A DNA stretch of 64,000 nucleotides, taken from positions 1-64,000 of the forward strand of contig DAIRGB010000001.1 of assembly GCA_036794765.1 (NCBI GenBank), written 5' to 3'. The DNA comes from DAIRGB01 sp036794765. Lineage in GTDB: Bacteria > Patescibacteriota > JAHJAL01. The first letter of the stretch is position 1, and each line of letters begins with the position of its first letter. Under the pieces are notes generated by a model. The model was not told the DNA's origin and searched no databases. It saw only the letters and a list, made by a program, of their open reading frames with translations. Made by a program: the position numbers and the translations under genes. Below are positions 17,255 through 24,914 of the stretch, in pieces.

Positions 17255-17301
17255 CCAAGTTATTCTTTTGATAAAGTTTTTTATAAAAATAAATAAAAAT
17301 T

Positions 17302-18279
17302 ATGTCGATTATAAAGGTTGAAAACTTGACCAAGGTTTTTGAATTGAATAAAAAGAAGGAAGGATTTTGGAATTCGGTTAAGGGACTTTTCAAGAGTGAA
17401 AAAACTTTGGTGAAGGCAGTAGACAAAGTGTCGTTTGAAATTGAGAAAGGAGAGTTGGTTGGTTTTTTGGGGCCAAATGGGGCAGGGAAGACCACAACTT
17501 TGAAAATGTTGGCGGGAATATTGTATCCGACTAGTGGTAGTGCCAAGATTTTAGGATATTATCCCTGGGATCATCAAAATGAGTTTAAGTCGCAGATTGC
17601 GATGGTGATGGGACAGAAGTCACAATTGTGGTGGGATTTGCCGGCGATGGAAACTTATTTACTCAATCAAGATATTTATGAAATTCCAGAAAAGACTTTT
17701 CGTAAAAATTTGAATTATCTGGCGGATATTTTGGATGTGGGGGAGTTTTTGGAGGTGCCAGTGCGGAAGTTGTCTTTGGGACAACGTATGAAATGTGAGT
17801 TGATTGCGGCTTTACTGCATGATCCGAAAGTGATATTTTTGGATGAGCCGACGATCGGATTGGATGTGACTAGTCAAAAAGCGGTGCGAAGTTTTATCAA
17901 AGACTACAATCAAAAAAAGAAAGCGACGATTATTTTGACTAGTCACTACATGGAAGATATTAAAGAATTGTGCAAGCGGGTGATTATTATCAATCAGGGA
18001 CAGAAAATATATGATGATACTTATGCCGGATTGGTAAAAAAATATGCTCAAGAAAAACAGATTGAAATATTTTTTGAAAAACCGGTTTATAAAAGAGATT
18101 TTGTGGGATTGGGAAAATTGTTGGAGTTTTCCAACCAAAAAGTTTTATTATCGGTTTCAAGAGACAAGGTGTCGGATGTGTTGGGTAAATTGGTCAAGAA
18201 ATTTGCTATTGATGATATTGATGTTAAAGAGAAGCAAGCGGCGGATATTATTGCCGAGATGTTTGCGGAGAATAAATAA
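17302..18279 (+). CDS. ABC-2 exporter ATP-binding protein (COG4586-like), copy 2
   Basis: A 325-residue paralogue of the ATPase at 14480, with GPNGAGKTT, MGQKSQLWWDLP, LSLGQRMKCELIAALL, VIFLDEPTIGLD and LTSHYMED. Catalytic motifs are intact. It heads the second exporter unit, followed by five permease genes on the same strand. Since only one ATPase serves five permeases here, several permease pairs may share it. A nearby promoter is not obvious because the gap is filled by the hairpin element. Confidence 0.9.
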   Translation: MSIIKVENLTKVFELNKKKEGFWNSVKGLFKSEKTLVKAVDKVSFEIEKGELVGFLGPNGAGKTTTLKMLAGILYPTSGSAKILGYYPWDHQNEFKSQIAMVMGQKSQLWWDLPAMETYLLNQDIYEIPEKTFRKNLNYLADILDVGEFLEVPVRKLSLGQRMKCELIAALLHDPKVIFLDEPTIGLDVTSQKAVRSFIKDYNQKKKATIILTSHYMEDIKELCKRVIIINQGQKIYDDTYAGLVKKYAQEKQIEIFFEKPVYKRDFVGLGKLLEFSNQKVLLSVSRDKVSDVLGKLVKKFAIDDIDVKEKQAADIIAEMFAENK

Positions 18280-18280
18280 T

Positions 18281-18359
18281 ACATTTAAAACTCTTTAAAA
18301 CTAAAATAGTAACAGTTTGTCAGGGTTTGTAAGTGTTTATAAGAGTTTTTAAGGGTTTT
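18281..18359. repeat. decanucleotide array, inverted arrangement
   Basis: About two forward units of the form AAAC-N-CTT-NN (18286-18303) face about five units in the opposite orientation (18322-18359, read as GTTT...AAGNG). They have a 10-base spacing and occupy the whole gap before the permease ATG at 18360. Confidence 0.7.
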
Positions 18360-19154
18360 ATGCAAAGGTATTTCAAAATATTATGGCGGATTGCGCGGAT
18401 GTCGTTGGCGACTAGTTTGATGTATAAAACTGATTGGATATTGGGGGTATTTACAACATTTTCATATTCAGGTTTGCAGATATTTTTTATTGCAATGCTT
18501 TTTAGTTCAGGGGGATTGACGAGAATTGTTGGTTTTAGTGTTTGGCAGATGGTTTTAGTTTTTATGTTTGGGCAGATAATATATTTTTTTGCATTTACTT
18601 TTATATTTGAAAATGTTGGTTTGTTTCGTTATAAGGTAATGCAAGGAGAATTGGACCATTTTTTACTGAGGCCAATTTCGCCGGTGTTCTTGTTGTCATT
18701 TCAAAAATTTGGTTTGGTTGAGGCTTCGGCAATAATTACATATACTTTGGCGACGTTGATATATTTGTTTATTAGAACGGATGTGTTATTTTCTGAAACG
18801 CAATGGTTGACGATTGGTGTGATATTTATTGGTTCTTTGGTTTTGATGTCTTGTATTTATTGGATCGCCGGGTTGATATTTTTTTATTGGCCAAATTTTT
18901 TGGCAATATGGTGGATGTTAAATAATATTAGTGATGTGGCCAAATATCCTCGTAGGATTTATCCCTCAGCGATGCAATGGTTTTTAATATTTTTTATTCC
19001 ATTATTTTGTATGGTAAATCCGCTTTATGATGTTATGGATGGATCATTTGATTTTTGGCGCGGTTTGGATATTTTTTTAGTAATAACGATGTTTGTTTTA
19101 ATATATTTAATGATGTGGAAAGATGGTTTGAGACGTTATTCTTCGGCGGCTTAA
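18360..19154 (+). CDS. ABC-2 permease (COG3694-like), array member 1
   Basis: 264 residues and six predicted helices. I chose ATG 18360 because MQRYFKILWRIARM aligns with the N-termini of the three similar downstream permeases; the upstream open frame is translated repeat DNA. It carries QGELDHFLLRPISP and the YPRRIYPSAMQW motif and ends GLRRYSSAA. It is the first of five permeases after the second ATPase. Confidence 0.85.
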   Translation: MQRYFKILWRIARMSLATSLMYKTDWILGVFTTFSYSGLQIFFIAMLFSSGGLTRIVGFSVWQMVLVFMFGQIIYFFAFTFIFENVGLFRYKVMQGELDHFLLRPISPVFLLSFQKFGLVEASAIITYTLATLIYLFIRTDVLFSETQWLTIGVIFIGSLVLMSCIYWIAGLIFFYWPNFLAIWWMLNNISDVAKYPRRIYPSAMQWFLIFFIPLFCMVNPLYDVMDGSFDFWRGLDIFLVITMFVLIYLMMWKDGLRRYSSAA

Positions 19155-19233
19155 ATAGTCAATTAACAATGAATAATTAACAATTAAAAATTGATTGTAA
19201 AAAGTAATATTTTCCAAATAATTTTTTTAAAAA

Positions 19234-20025
19234 ATGAAAAAATATAAAAGACTGTTTAGTAATTTTATTCAGATGAATCTGGCTTATCGCGAGAATTTTT
19301 TTGCTGAGTTGGTGATGCGGTCACTGGGGTTTTTTATTATGATTTTTTTGTGGAAAGCGGTGTATGCACAGAGGACATCGATTCAGGGATTTAGTTTCAA
19401 TGAATTGCTAACATATTTTTTGATTGTGGAAGTTTTTCGACATTTGTTGGAAGCGAAAACTTTTTTGGAGATTAAAGAGGGGGTGCAAAAGGGGACGATT
19501 GCCAATTACTTATTATTACCGATTGATTCGATTAAAATATATTTTTCCCGGACATTGGCGAGGAGTATTTTGTCGTTTGTCTTTTTTATTGTGCCGGTTT
19601 TATTTTTGATATATGGGACGAAAATTTTTGTGTTGCCACCGAGTATTTGGTATTCGTTGATGACAATCGGGATGGGAATTATTGCGATGTTTATGAGTTT
19701 GTTGTTGTACACGATATTTGGCAGTATAGCTTTTTGGACGGTGGAAACGGGAAATATTATTTGGGCGTTCAATTTTATTGTGATGTTTTTGGCGGGAAAG
19801 ATGATCCCTTTACAGTTTATGCCTGGTTTAATTAAAACCTTAGTTGGATATTCGCCATTGGCGTCATTGTTCAATTTGCCGGCGACTTTGTATTTGGGAA
19901 AATTATCTTATACAGAAGCTTTGATCCAATTTGGGGTGCAGATTGGTTGGCTTTTGATTCTTTATTTGTTACTCAGATGTATTTGGCGAAAAGGGCTTAG
20001 GAGAATGGAGTTGGTGGGAGGGTGA
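19234..20025 (+). CDS. ABC-2 permease (COG4587-like), array member 2
   Basis: 263 residues and six helices. It differs from the other four members: it has KGTIANYLLLPIDSIK rather than a GDLD turn and ends RKGLRRMELVGG, like the COG4587 permease at 15463. It is therefore the likely common partner for the COG3694-type permeases around it. This is inferred from tail and turn motifs. Confidence 0.85.
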   Translation: MKKYKRLFSNFIQMNLAYRENFFAELVMRSLGFFIMIFLWKAVYAQRTSIQGFSFNELLTYFLIVEVFRHLLEAKTFLEIKEGVQKGTIANYLLLPIDSIKIYFSRTLARSILSFVFFIVPVLFLIYGTKIFVLPPSIWYSLMTIGMGIIAMFMSLLLYTIFGSIAFWTVETGNIIWAFNFIVMFLAGKMIPLQFMPGLIKTLVGYSPLASLFNLPATLYLGKLSYTEALIQFGVQIGWLLILYLLLRCIWRKGLRRMELVGG

Positions 20026-20029
20026 AAAA

Positions 20030-20112
20030 CTTATCAAACTTATCAAACATAGCAAACAAAAACCCTTATAAACTCTTTAAAACACTTTTAAACTCTTAGA
20101 AACTATCATTAT
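20030..20112. repeat. decanucleotide array
   Basis: ATCAAACTTATCAAAC-type 9-base units, then AAACCCTTAT, AAACTCTTTA, AAACACTTTT and AAACTCTTAG in strict 10-base register. They fill the gap between two permease genes. Confidence 0.75.
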
Positions 20113-20115
20113 GAT

Positions 20116-20910
20116 ATGCAAAAGTATGGAAAAATTTTGTGGCGGATAATCAGAATGGCGGTGATGCGGGATATGATGTATAGGATAGATGTTTTTATAA
20201 GCTCGCCCGCGGCTTTTTTTTATATTTTGATAAATATTTTTTGGATAAAATATTTATTTGGGGCGATCGGAGATCAAGAAATTGCCGGGTATAACAATTG
20301 GGATTTTTATCTGCTGTTGTTTACTGGACAAATTGGGGCGGCGTTGTTTTTTGCCTTTATACAAAAGAGTTCCAATGCTGTTCGAGAGCAAATATTGAAA
20401 GGAGATTTGGATTATTTTTTGATAAAACCGGTTGCAAGTTGGTTTTTGATAAGTTTTCAGGACATTAATTTCCGAGTGTTTGTTTCTATTATTGGATATT
20501 TGGTAATTGGGGTTCCTTGGATTATTGTTGCCGGGAATTATCATTTTAATATTTGGCAGTGGATAAACATTGTTTTGATATTGGTTTTTTCATTTGTTCT
20601 ATCATTTGCGGTGCGATGGATAGTAACTTTGTTAAGTTTTTTTTGGGATAGATTTGATGCCGGGATATTTTTTATTGAGTCGTTGGAAAATGTAAGTTCC
20701 TTTCCAAAATCAATTTTTCCCGGGAGTTTGCAATTCATTTTTTTGTATATATTGCCGATGGCAATGATAAATGCACCGATTTTTCAGGTAATTGACTATT
20801 CATGGAATATTAGTTTGTTGATTGAGATGATTGGGGTGATGATCATTTTTCTTCTATTGCTGGGGTTGATGTGGAGGTTTTCATTAAAGAAATATGGGTC
20901 GGCGGGGTGA
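20116..20910 (+). CDS. ABC-2 permease (COG3694-like), array member 3
   Basis: 264 residues. The N-terminus MQKYGKILWRIIRM matches members 1, 4 and 5. It has KGDLDYFLIKPVAS, the FPKSIFPGSLQF motif and the end LKKYGSAG. It has six predicted helices. The ATG at 20116 directly follows the repeat array and lacks a clear Shine-Dalgarno. Confidence 0.86.
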   Translation: MQKYGKILWRIIRMAVMRDMMYRIDVFISSPAAFFYILINIFWIKYLFGAIGDQEIAGYNNWDFYLLLFTGQIGAALFFAFIQKSSNAVREQILKGDLDYFLIKPVASWFLISFQDINFRVFVSIIGYLVIGVPWIIVAGNYHFNIWQWINIVLILVFSFVLSFAVRWIVTLLSFFWDRFDAGIFFIESLENVSSFPKSIFPGSLQFIFLYILPMAMINAPIFQVIDYSWNISLLIEMIGVMIIFLLLLGLMWRFSLKKYGSAG

Positions 20911-20916
20911 GAGAAG

Positions 20917-21006
20917 CAAAAACTTAACAAACATATCAAACATATCAAACGTATTAAACACTTAGAAACGCTTTTAAACGCTTAAAAACACTTTGAAACT
21001 GTAATA
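20917..21006. repeat. decanucleotide array
   Basis: CAAACATAT-type 9-base units (three to four), then AAACACTTAG, AAACGCTTTT, AAACGCTTAA and AAACACTTTG with 10-base spacing, ending AAACTGTAAT. It closely parallels the array at 21820. Confidence 0.75.
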
Positions 21007-21020
21007 TTTAAAATAAATTA

Positions 21021-21815
21021 ATGAAAAGTTATTGGAAAATATTTTGGCGGGTGGCGAAGATGTCGTGGATGGTGACGGCCAGTTATAAAATTGATCTATT
21101 GGTGGGTTATACTACATCATTTATTTATTTTTTGTCACACTTGGGAATGGTATATATTTTATTTCAGATATCTGAAAATAAGACAATTGCTGGTTTTGGT
21201 CAATTTGAGTTTTATTTTATTTTCGGTTTGGTTGAAGTATTATGGTTTATTTGTTTTGGTTTCTTTTATATCAATTCAAATAAATTGATTGATCAAATAG
21301 TTGAAGGCAAAATTGATTTTCTTTTGTTAAAGCCAAAAAATAATTTATTTTTAGTGATTTTTCAAGAAATAAACTTGGACGATTTATTGGCGATGTTTTT
21401 TTATCTTTTTTTGACTTTGGGATTGGTGAATTACATGGATTGTTGGGAATGGTTGATCAATAATTTGTGGTCGATAATAATGGTAGAAATCTGTTCAATA
21501 ATTTTACTGTTTCTTTTAATTTGGATTGGTTCGTTTATCAATTTTTATTGGCCGCGTTTTATGGTGTTTAGATTGATGGTGATACACAATTCTGATATTT
21601 CACAGTTTCCCAGGCAAATATACCCTAGGTGGATGCAAGTAATATTGATGTGGGTTTTTCCATTACTTTTGATGACTTCGCCAGTTTTTGATTTGTTTTC
21701 CGGGGGTTTAAATGGGTGGTTTTGGTTGAATGTTTTTCTAGAGATTGTTGCCTTGTCATTGATTTTCATTTTAATGTGGCGGGATGGTATTCGGAGATAT
21801 TGTTCGGCGGGGTGA
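21021..21815 (+). CDS. ABC-2 permease (COG3694-like), array member 4
   Basis: 264 residues beginning MKSYWKIFWRVAKM, with EGKIDFLLLKPKNN, FPRQIYPRWMQV and the ending GIRRYCSAG. It has six predicted helices. The flanking arrays and the fixed 264-residue length indicate tandem duplication, followed by strong divergence of the loops. Confidence 0.86.
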   Translation: MKSYWKIFWRVAKMSWMVTASYKIDLLVGYTTSFIYFLSHLGMVYILFQISENKTIAGFGQFEFYFIFGLVEVLWFICFGFFYINSNKLIDQIVEGKIDFLLLKPKNNLFLVIFQEINLDDLLAMFFYLFLTLGLVNYMDCWEWLINNLWSIIMVEICSIILLFLLIWIGSFINFYWPRFMVFRLMVIHNSDISQFPRQIYPRWMQVILMWVFPLLLMTSPVFDLFSGGLNGWFWLNVFLEIVALSLIFILMWRDGIRRYCSAG

Positions 21816-21819
21816 GGGA

Positions 21820-21911
21820 GTGAAAAACATAACAAATTTATCAAACATATCAAACTTAGCAAACACTTAGAAACTCTTTTAAACTCTTTGAAACGCTTTT
21901 AAACTGTAATT
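21820..21911. repeat. decanucleotide array
   Basis: The same design as at 20917: ATCAAACATATCAAAC units, then AAACACTTAG, AAACTCTTTT, AAACTCTTTG and AAACGCTTTT, ending AAACTGTAAT just before the next permease start. Confidence 0.75.
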
Positions 21912-21922
21912 ATTAAAAATTG

Positions 21923-22717
21923 ATGAAGAAATATTTTAAAATATTTTGGCGGGTGGGGAGGATGAGTTTGATGCGGGATATGATGTATCCGGCTGATTTT
22001 TGGACGGGGAGTTTTTCGGGAATTGTGTTTATGGCTTCGCAAATGTTGTTGATCTGGTTTTTATTTAAAACCAGTCAGTCGGAGACTATTGCGGGATATG
22101 ACATGTGGCAGATTTATTTTGTATATGGAGTTTATAATTTTGTTGTTGGTTTGGCTTATGTCTTTTTGTTGAATAATTCTTGGTCGTTCACGAGTGGAAT
22201 AATTGCTGGCTTGCTTGATCTGGATTTGATTAAACCGATAAATAGTTTTGTGGCATTGTATATGAAAGAATATGAAATGGTGGTGGAGGTGATTAGTGTA
22301 TTGGTTTCGTTTTTCTTGAGTTTTTGGTTGGCGATAAGCGGCAGAGTTGAATTGAATTGGACTCAGGTTGTTTTGATATTGGTGGTAATGTTACAATCTT
22401 TTTGCCTGTATTGTGTATTGTATATTATTAGTTCAGTAATTGAACTTTTTGTTAGCCGATTTTCGGTTTTAAGGTTTATGATGCATGAATTTGATGTGGT
22501 GACAAGTTATCCTCGGCGAATGTATCCGTTGGCGATGCGGTATATTTTGTTGTTTGTCTGGCCGTTTTTTATGATTGTTAGTCCGATTTATGATATTTTT
22601 GATCAAACGTTTGATTTTGAGAAAATATTTATTTGGTCGGGAGTGAACATTATTTTTTTATTGATATTAATCTTGATGTGGACAAGTGGTTTGAAAAAAT
22701 ATTGTTCGGCGGGATAG
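21923..22717 (+). CDS. ABC-2 permease (COG3694-like), array member 5
   Basis: 264 residues from ATG 21923 (the TTG just before it is unlikely). It begins MKKYFKIFWRVGRM, has AGLLDLDLIKPINS and YPRRMYPLAMRY, and ends GLKKYCSAG. It is the last permease of the array. tRNA-Gly follows 60 bases later. Confidence 0.87.
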   Translation: MKKYFKIFWRVGRMSLMRDMMYPADFWTGSFSGIVFMASQMLLIWFLFKTSQSETIAGYDMWQIYFVYGVYNFVVGLAYVFLLNNSWSFTSGIIAGLLDLDLIKPINSFVALYMKEYEMVVEVISVLVSFFLSFWLAISGRVELNWTQVVLILVVMLQSFCLYCVLYIISSVIELFVSRFSVLRFMMHEFDVVTSYPRRMYPLAMRYILLFVWPFFMIVSPIYDIFDQTFDFEKIFIWSGVNIIFLLILILMWTSGLKKYCSAG

Positions 22718-22777
22718 CGTTGGGAGAAATTTGAATTATTATTTGTTGTCGGGTAAAATGTAAAATAGTTAGTTTTT

Positions 22778-22849
22778 GCGGGCATAGTATAAAGGCTATT
22801 ATATTACCTTGCCATGGTAAAGATACGGGTTCGATTCCCGTTGCCCGCT
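22778..22849 (+). tRNA. tRNA-Gly (anticodon GCC)
   Basis: Cloverleaf with acceptor GCGGGCA/TGCCCGC and discriminator T. The anticodon stem TTACC/GGTAA has loop TTGCCAT, giving GCC. The body is nearly identical to the tRNA-Gly(TCC) at 947. No CCA is encoded. Confidence 0.95.
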
Positions 22850-22898
22850 TTTTTGTAGTGAGAGGATTAACGTTTTTTTCTTCTCATTTTTTTGTGTC

Positions 22899-22927
22899 TT
22901 TACATTGTATTTATCAGATTATATACT
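22899..22927 (+). promoter_or_regulatory. promoter of rnpB
   Basis: TTTACA (22899-22904), a 17-base spacer and TATACT (22922-22927) place the RNA start near 22934. That is exactly the first base of the predicted P1 helix. Confidence 0.75.
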
Positions 22928-23041
22928 TTGAGAGGAAAAATCGGGTAATTGCTCAATTGATTTTTGGAGTTAATTGAGAGGAAAGTCCGAGCGTTTTTAA
23001 CAAATTTTTGATTTGTGATGGTGATTGAGAGAAACAATCGT

Positions 23042-23067
23042 CCTCCTTCGCCTAACGGCTACGGCGG
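23042..23067. repeat. palindrome 1 inside rnpB
   Basis: CCTCCTTCGCC and GGCTACGGCGG flank TAAC. It lies just before the conserved AGTGCCACAGAGA segment. It is a degenerate version of the palindrome at 23099. Confidence 0.65.
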
Positions 23068-23098
23068 ATAGGGAAAGTGCCACAGAGACGATACTAGT

Positions 23099-23125
23099 CC
23101 GCCTTCGCTTTTTTAGCTATGGCGG
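23099..23125. repeat. palindrome 2 inside rnpB (P12 position)
   Basis: CCGCCTTCGCT and AGCTATGGCGG flank TTTTT. It sits where P12 is expected, before GGTGAAAGGTG. It shares the CCTTCGC...GGCTAYGGCGG pattern with palindrome 1. Confidence 0.65.
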
Positions 23126-23310
23126 GTGAAAGGTGAAAAGTTTGCTTTTAAGCAAATTACTTATTGGTGACAATAAGTGTTGGTAAACCCCACCAAAATG
23201 CAAGAGGATATAAACCTCGCCGGAGCTTGGTAGCGATATCAAGCCAAGATAGATGATTACCGTGAGAATTTTATTCTCATACAGAACTCGGATTATAGAT
23301 TTTTCCAATC

Positions 23311-23378
23311 AAATTACGAATTGTGAGTTACAAATTACGGGAAAGTAATGGTAAATCAGGGTTCGTAATTTTTTTTAG
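23311..23378 (+). terminator. possible terminator after rnpB
   Basis: AAATTACGAA (23311-23320) can pair with TTCGTAATTT (23362-23371) across a 41-base loop and is followed by a T run. The large loop makes it a weak call. Confidence 0.45.
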
Positions 23379-23420
23379 GTTTTTTGTTATAATTGTGATG
23401 ATTCGTAAAAACTTAATTTT

Positions 23421-24866
23421 ATGAAAAGATCGGAAGTATTTTTTAATATTTCTTTGGTTTTTATTGATATTGCCATGATTTTGGTTGGCTTTGCTTTGGC
23501 CTACGAGATTAGATTGTATGCTTCAGATTTTGTGCCGGTGAAATGGGTTTTGCCTTTGAATGAATATTTGAGGTATATTATTTTGTTTATTCCGGTTTGG
23601 TTGGGAGTTTTTGCAGTGATGGGTTTGTATGCTTTTCGGGGGGTGGGGAGTTTTGTGTCGGAAATGTTGAAAGTAGTTTTGGCGGTATCGGCGACGATTA
23701 GTTTGATGATTTTGATTATCTTTTTTAATCGAGATCAATTTTTTTCACGTTTAATAATTATCTATGCATGGTTGTTTGTGACGGCAATGGTGGTGGTTGG
23801 TAGATTGGTTTTGCGGGCAGGTCAAAAATTTTTGTATCGATATGGGGTTGGAGTGCGAAGGGTGTTGATTGTGGGAGCAAATACTGTGGCGTGCGAATTA
23901 ATTGAAGTGTTGGCAAAAAATAGTGATGGTTGGGAGTTGGTAGGAGTGATGGACGAAAAAAAACAACAAGGAGAAAAAGTATTGGGGAAATATCGGGTTT
24001 TGGGAGGGAGAGATAAGTTAGAAAAAATTAGAAAAAGATATCATATTGATGAAATATGGTTGGCTGAGGCAAAAAAGACAGATGAGGAAATGATAGATTT
24101 GATCAGTTTTTGTCAAAATTATGATCTGACTTTTCGTTTTGTTCCCAGTATATTGGAAGTAGTAAGTGCCAATGTGGAAACCCAGGCGGTAGCGGGTATG
24201 CCTTTGATTGCCTTGAAAGATACTGCTTTGGAGGGTTGGGGAAGAATAATTAAAAGAGTATTGGATATAATATTTTCTGTGGTAGTTTTGGTTTTTTTGT
24301 GGCCAGTTTTGTTATTGATTGCGTTGGCGGTAAAGTTGGATTCGCCCGGTCCAGTTTTTTATAAATCTGTCAGGGTGGGAAGAAAAGGAAGACTGTTTAC
24401 TTTGTATAAATTTCGGTCAATGAAAGTAGAATATAGTATTGGTGAAGAGTATGGTGGAAAAGAGGCGGAAAAGTATCGGGAAGAATTAAAGAAAAAAAAT
24501 ATAGCTGATGGTCCGATGTTCAAAGTTGAGGATGATCCACGAATAACCAGGGTAGGGAGCTTTATTCGCAAAACGAGATTAGATGAATTGGCTCAGATAA
24601 TAAATGTGATGCGAGGGGAAATGAGTTGGATTGGTCCTAGGCCGCCATTGCCAGATGAGGTTAAACAGTATGAATCTCATCATTTGAAGAGGTTGGCAAT
24701 TAAAAGTGGGATTACTGGTCCGTGGCAGGTGACGGGACGTCATGATTTGACTTTTGACGAGATTGTGAAGTTGGACACGTATTATATTGAACATTGGTCT
24801 TTGGGCTTGGATTTGCAAATATTTTTTAAGACGATTTGGTTGATGTTGACGAAGAAGGGAGCTTAG
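23421..24866 (+). CDS. exopolysaccharide polyprenyl glycosylphosphotransferase (initiating sugar transferase)
   Basis: A 481-residue membrane enzyme that transfers a sugar-1-phosphate to undecaprenyl phosphate, the first step of a surface glycan. About four N-terminal helices and a CoA-binding-like Rossmann region (about 145-255, VRRVLIVGANTVACELI) precede a membrane hairpin. The catalytic WbaP/PglC-type domain includes KLDSPGPVFYKSVRVGRKG, LYKFRSMK, TRLDELAQIINVMRGEMSWI and GPRPPLP. The length is typical. It heads a five-gene glycan cluster running to 30000. Confidence 0.93.
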   Translation: MKRSEVFFNISLVFIDIAMILVGFALAYEIRLYASDFVPVKWVLPLNEYLRYIILFIPVWLGVFAVMGLYAFRGVGSFVSEMLKVVLAVSATISLMILIIFFNRDQFFSRLIIIYAWLFVTAMVVVGRLVLRAGQKFLYRYGVGVRRVLIVGANTVACELIEVLAKNSDGWELVGVMDEKKQQGEKVLGKYRVLGGRDKLEKIRKRYHIDEIWLAEAKKTDEEMIDLISFCQNYDLTFRFVPSILEVVSANVETQAVAGMPLIALKDTALEGWGRIIKRVLDIIFSVVVLVFLWPVLLLIALAVKLDSPGPVFYKSVRVGRKGRLFTLYKFRSMKVEYSIGEEYGGKEAEKYREELKKKNIADGPMFKVEDDPRITRVGSFIRKTRLDELAQIINVMRGEMSWIGPRPPLPDEVKQYESHHLKRLAIKSGITGPWQVTGRHDLTFDEIVKLDTYYIEHWSLGLDLQIFFKTIWLMLTKKGA

Positions 24867-24914
24867 AAATAATTTCCAATTCTCAATTTTCAAACAATAT
24901 TTTGTTGGGATATT

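Larger units (their letters stand above)
22934..23306 (+). ncRNA. rnpB: RNase P RNA
   Basis: The catalytic RNA that removes tRNA 5' leaders. P1 is formed by GGAAAAATC (22934-22942) and GATTTTTCC (23298-23306). Conserved segments are in order: GAGAGGAAAGTCCGAGCG, AGTGCCACAGAGACGA, GGTGAAAAGT, TTGGTAAACCCCACC, AAGCCAAGATAGATGATTA and ACAGAACTCGGATTATAG. It is about 373 nt, type A-like. Two related GC-rich palindromes form peripheral helices (see 23042 and 23099). Several tRNAs in this window are its likely substrates. Confidence 0.93.

Noticed and set aside
17064..17546. 160-codon minus-strand frame
   Set aside because: Formed by antisense reading of an ABC ATPase start and of the long hairpin element; no independent support.
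18281..21911. CRISPR-like repeat array
   Set aside because: The units are about 10 bases and degenerate, without unique spacers of 25-40 bases, and no cas gene is nearby.
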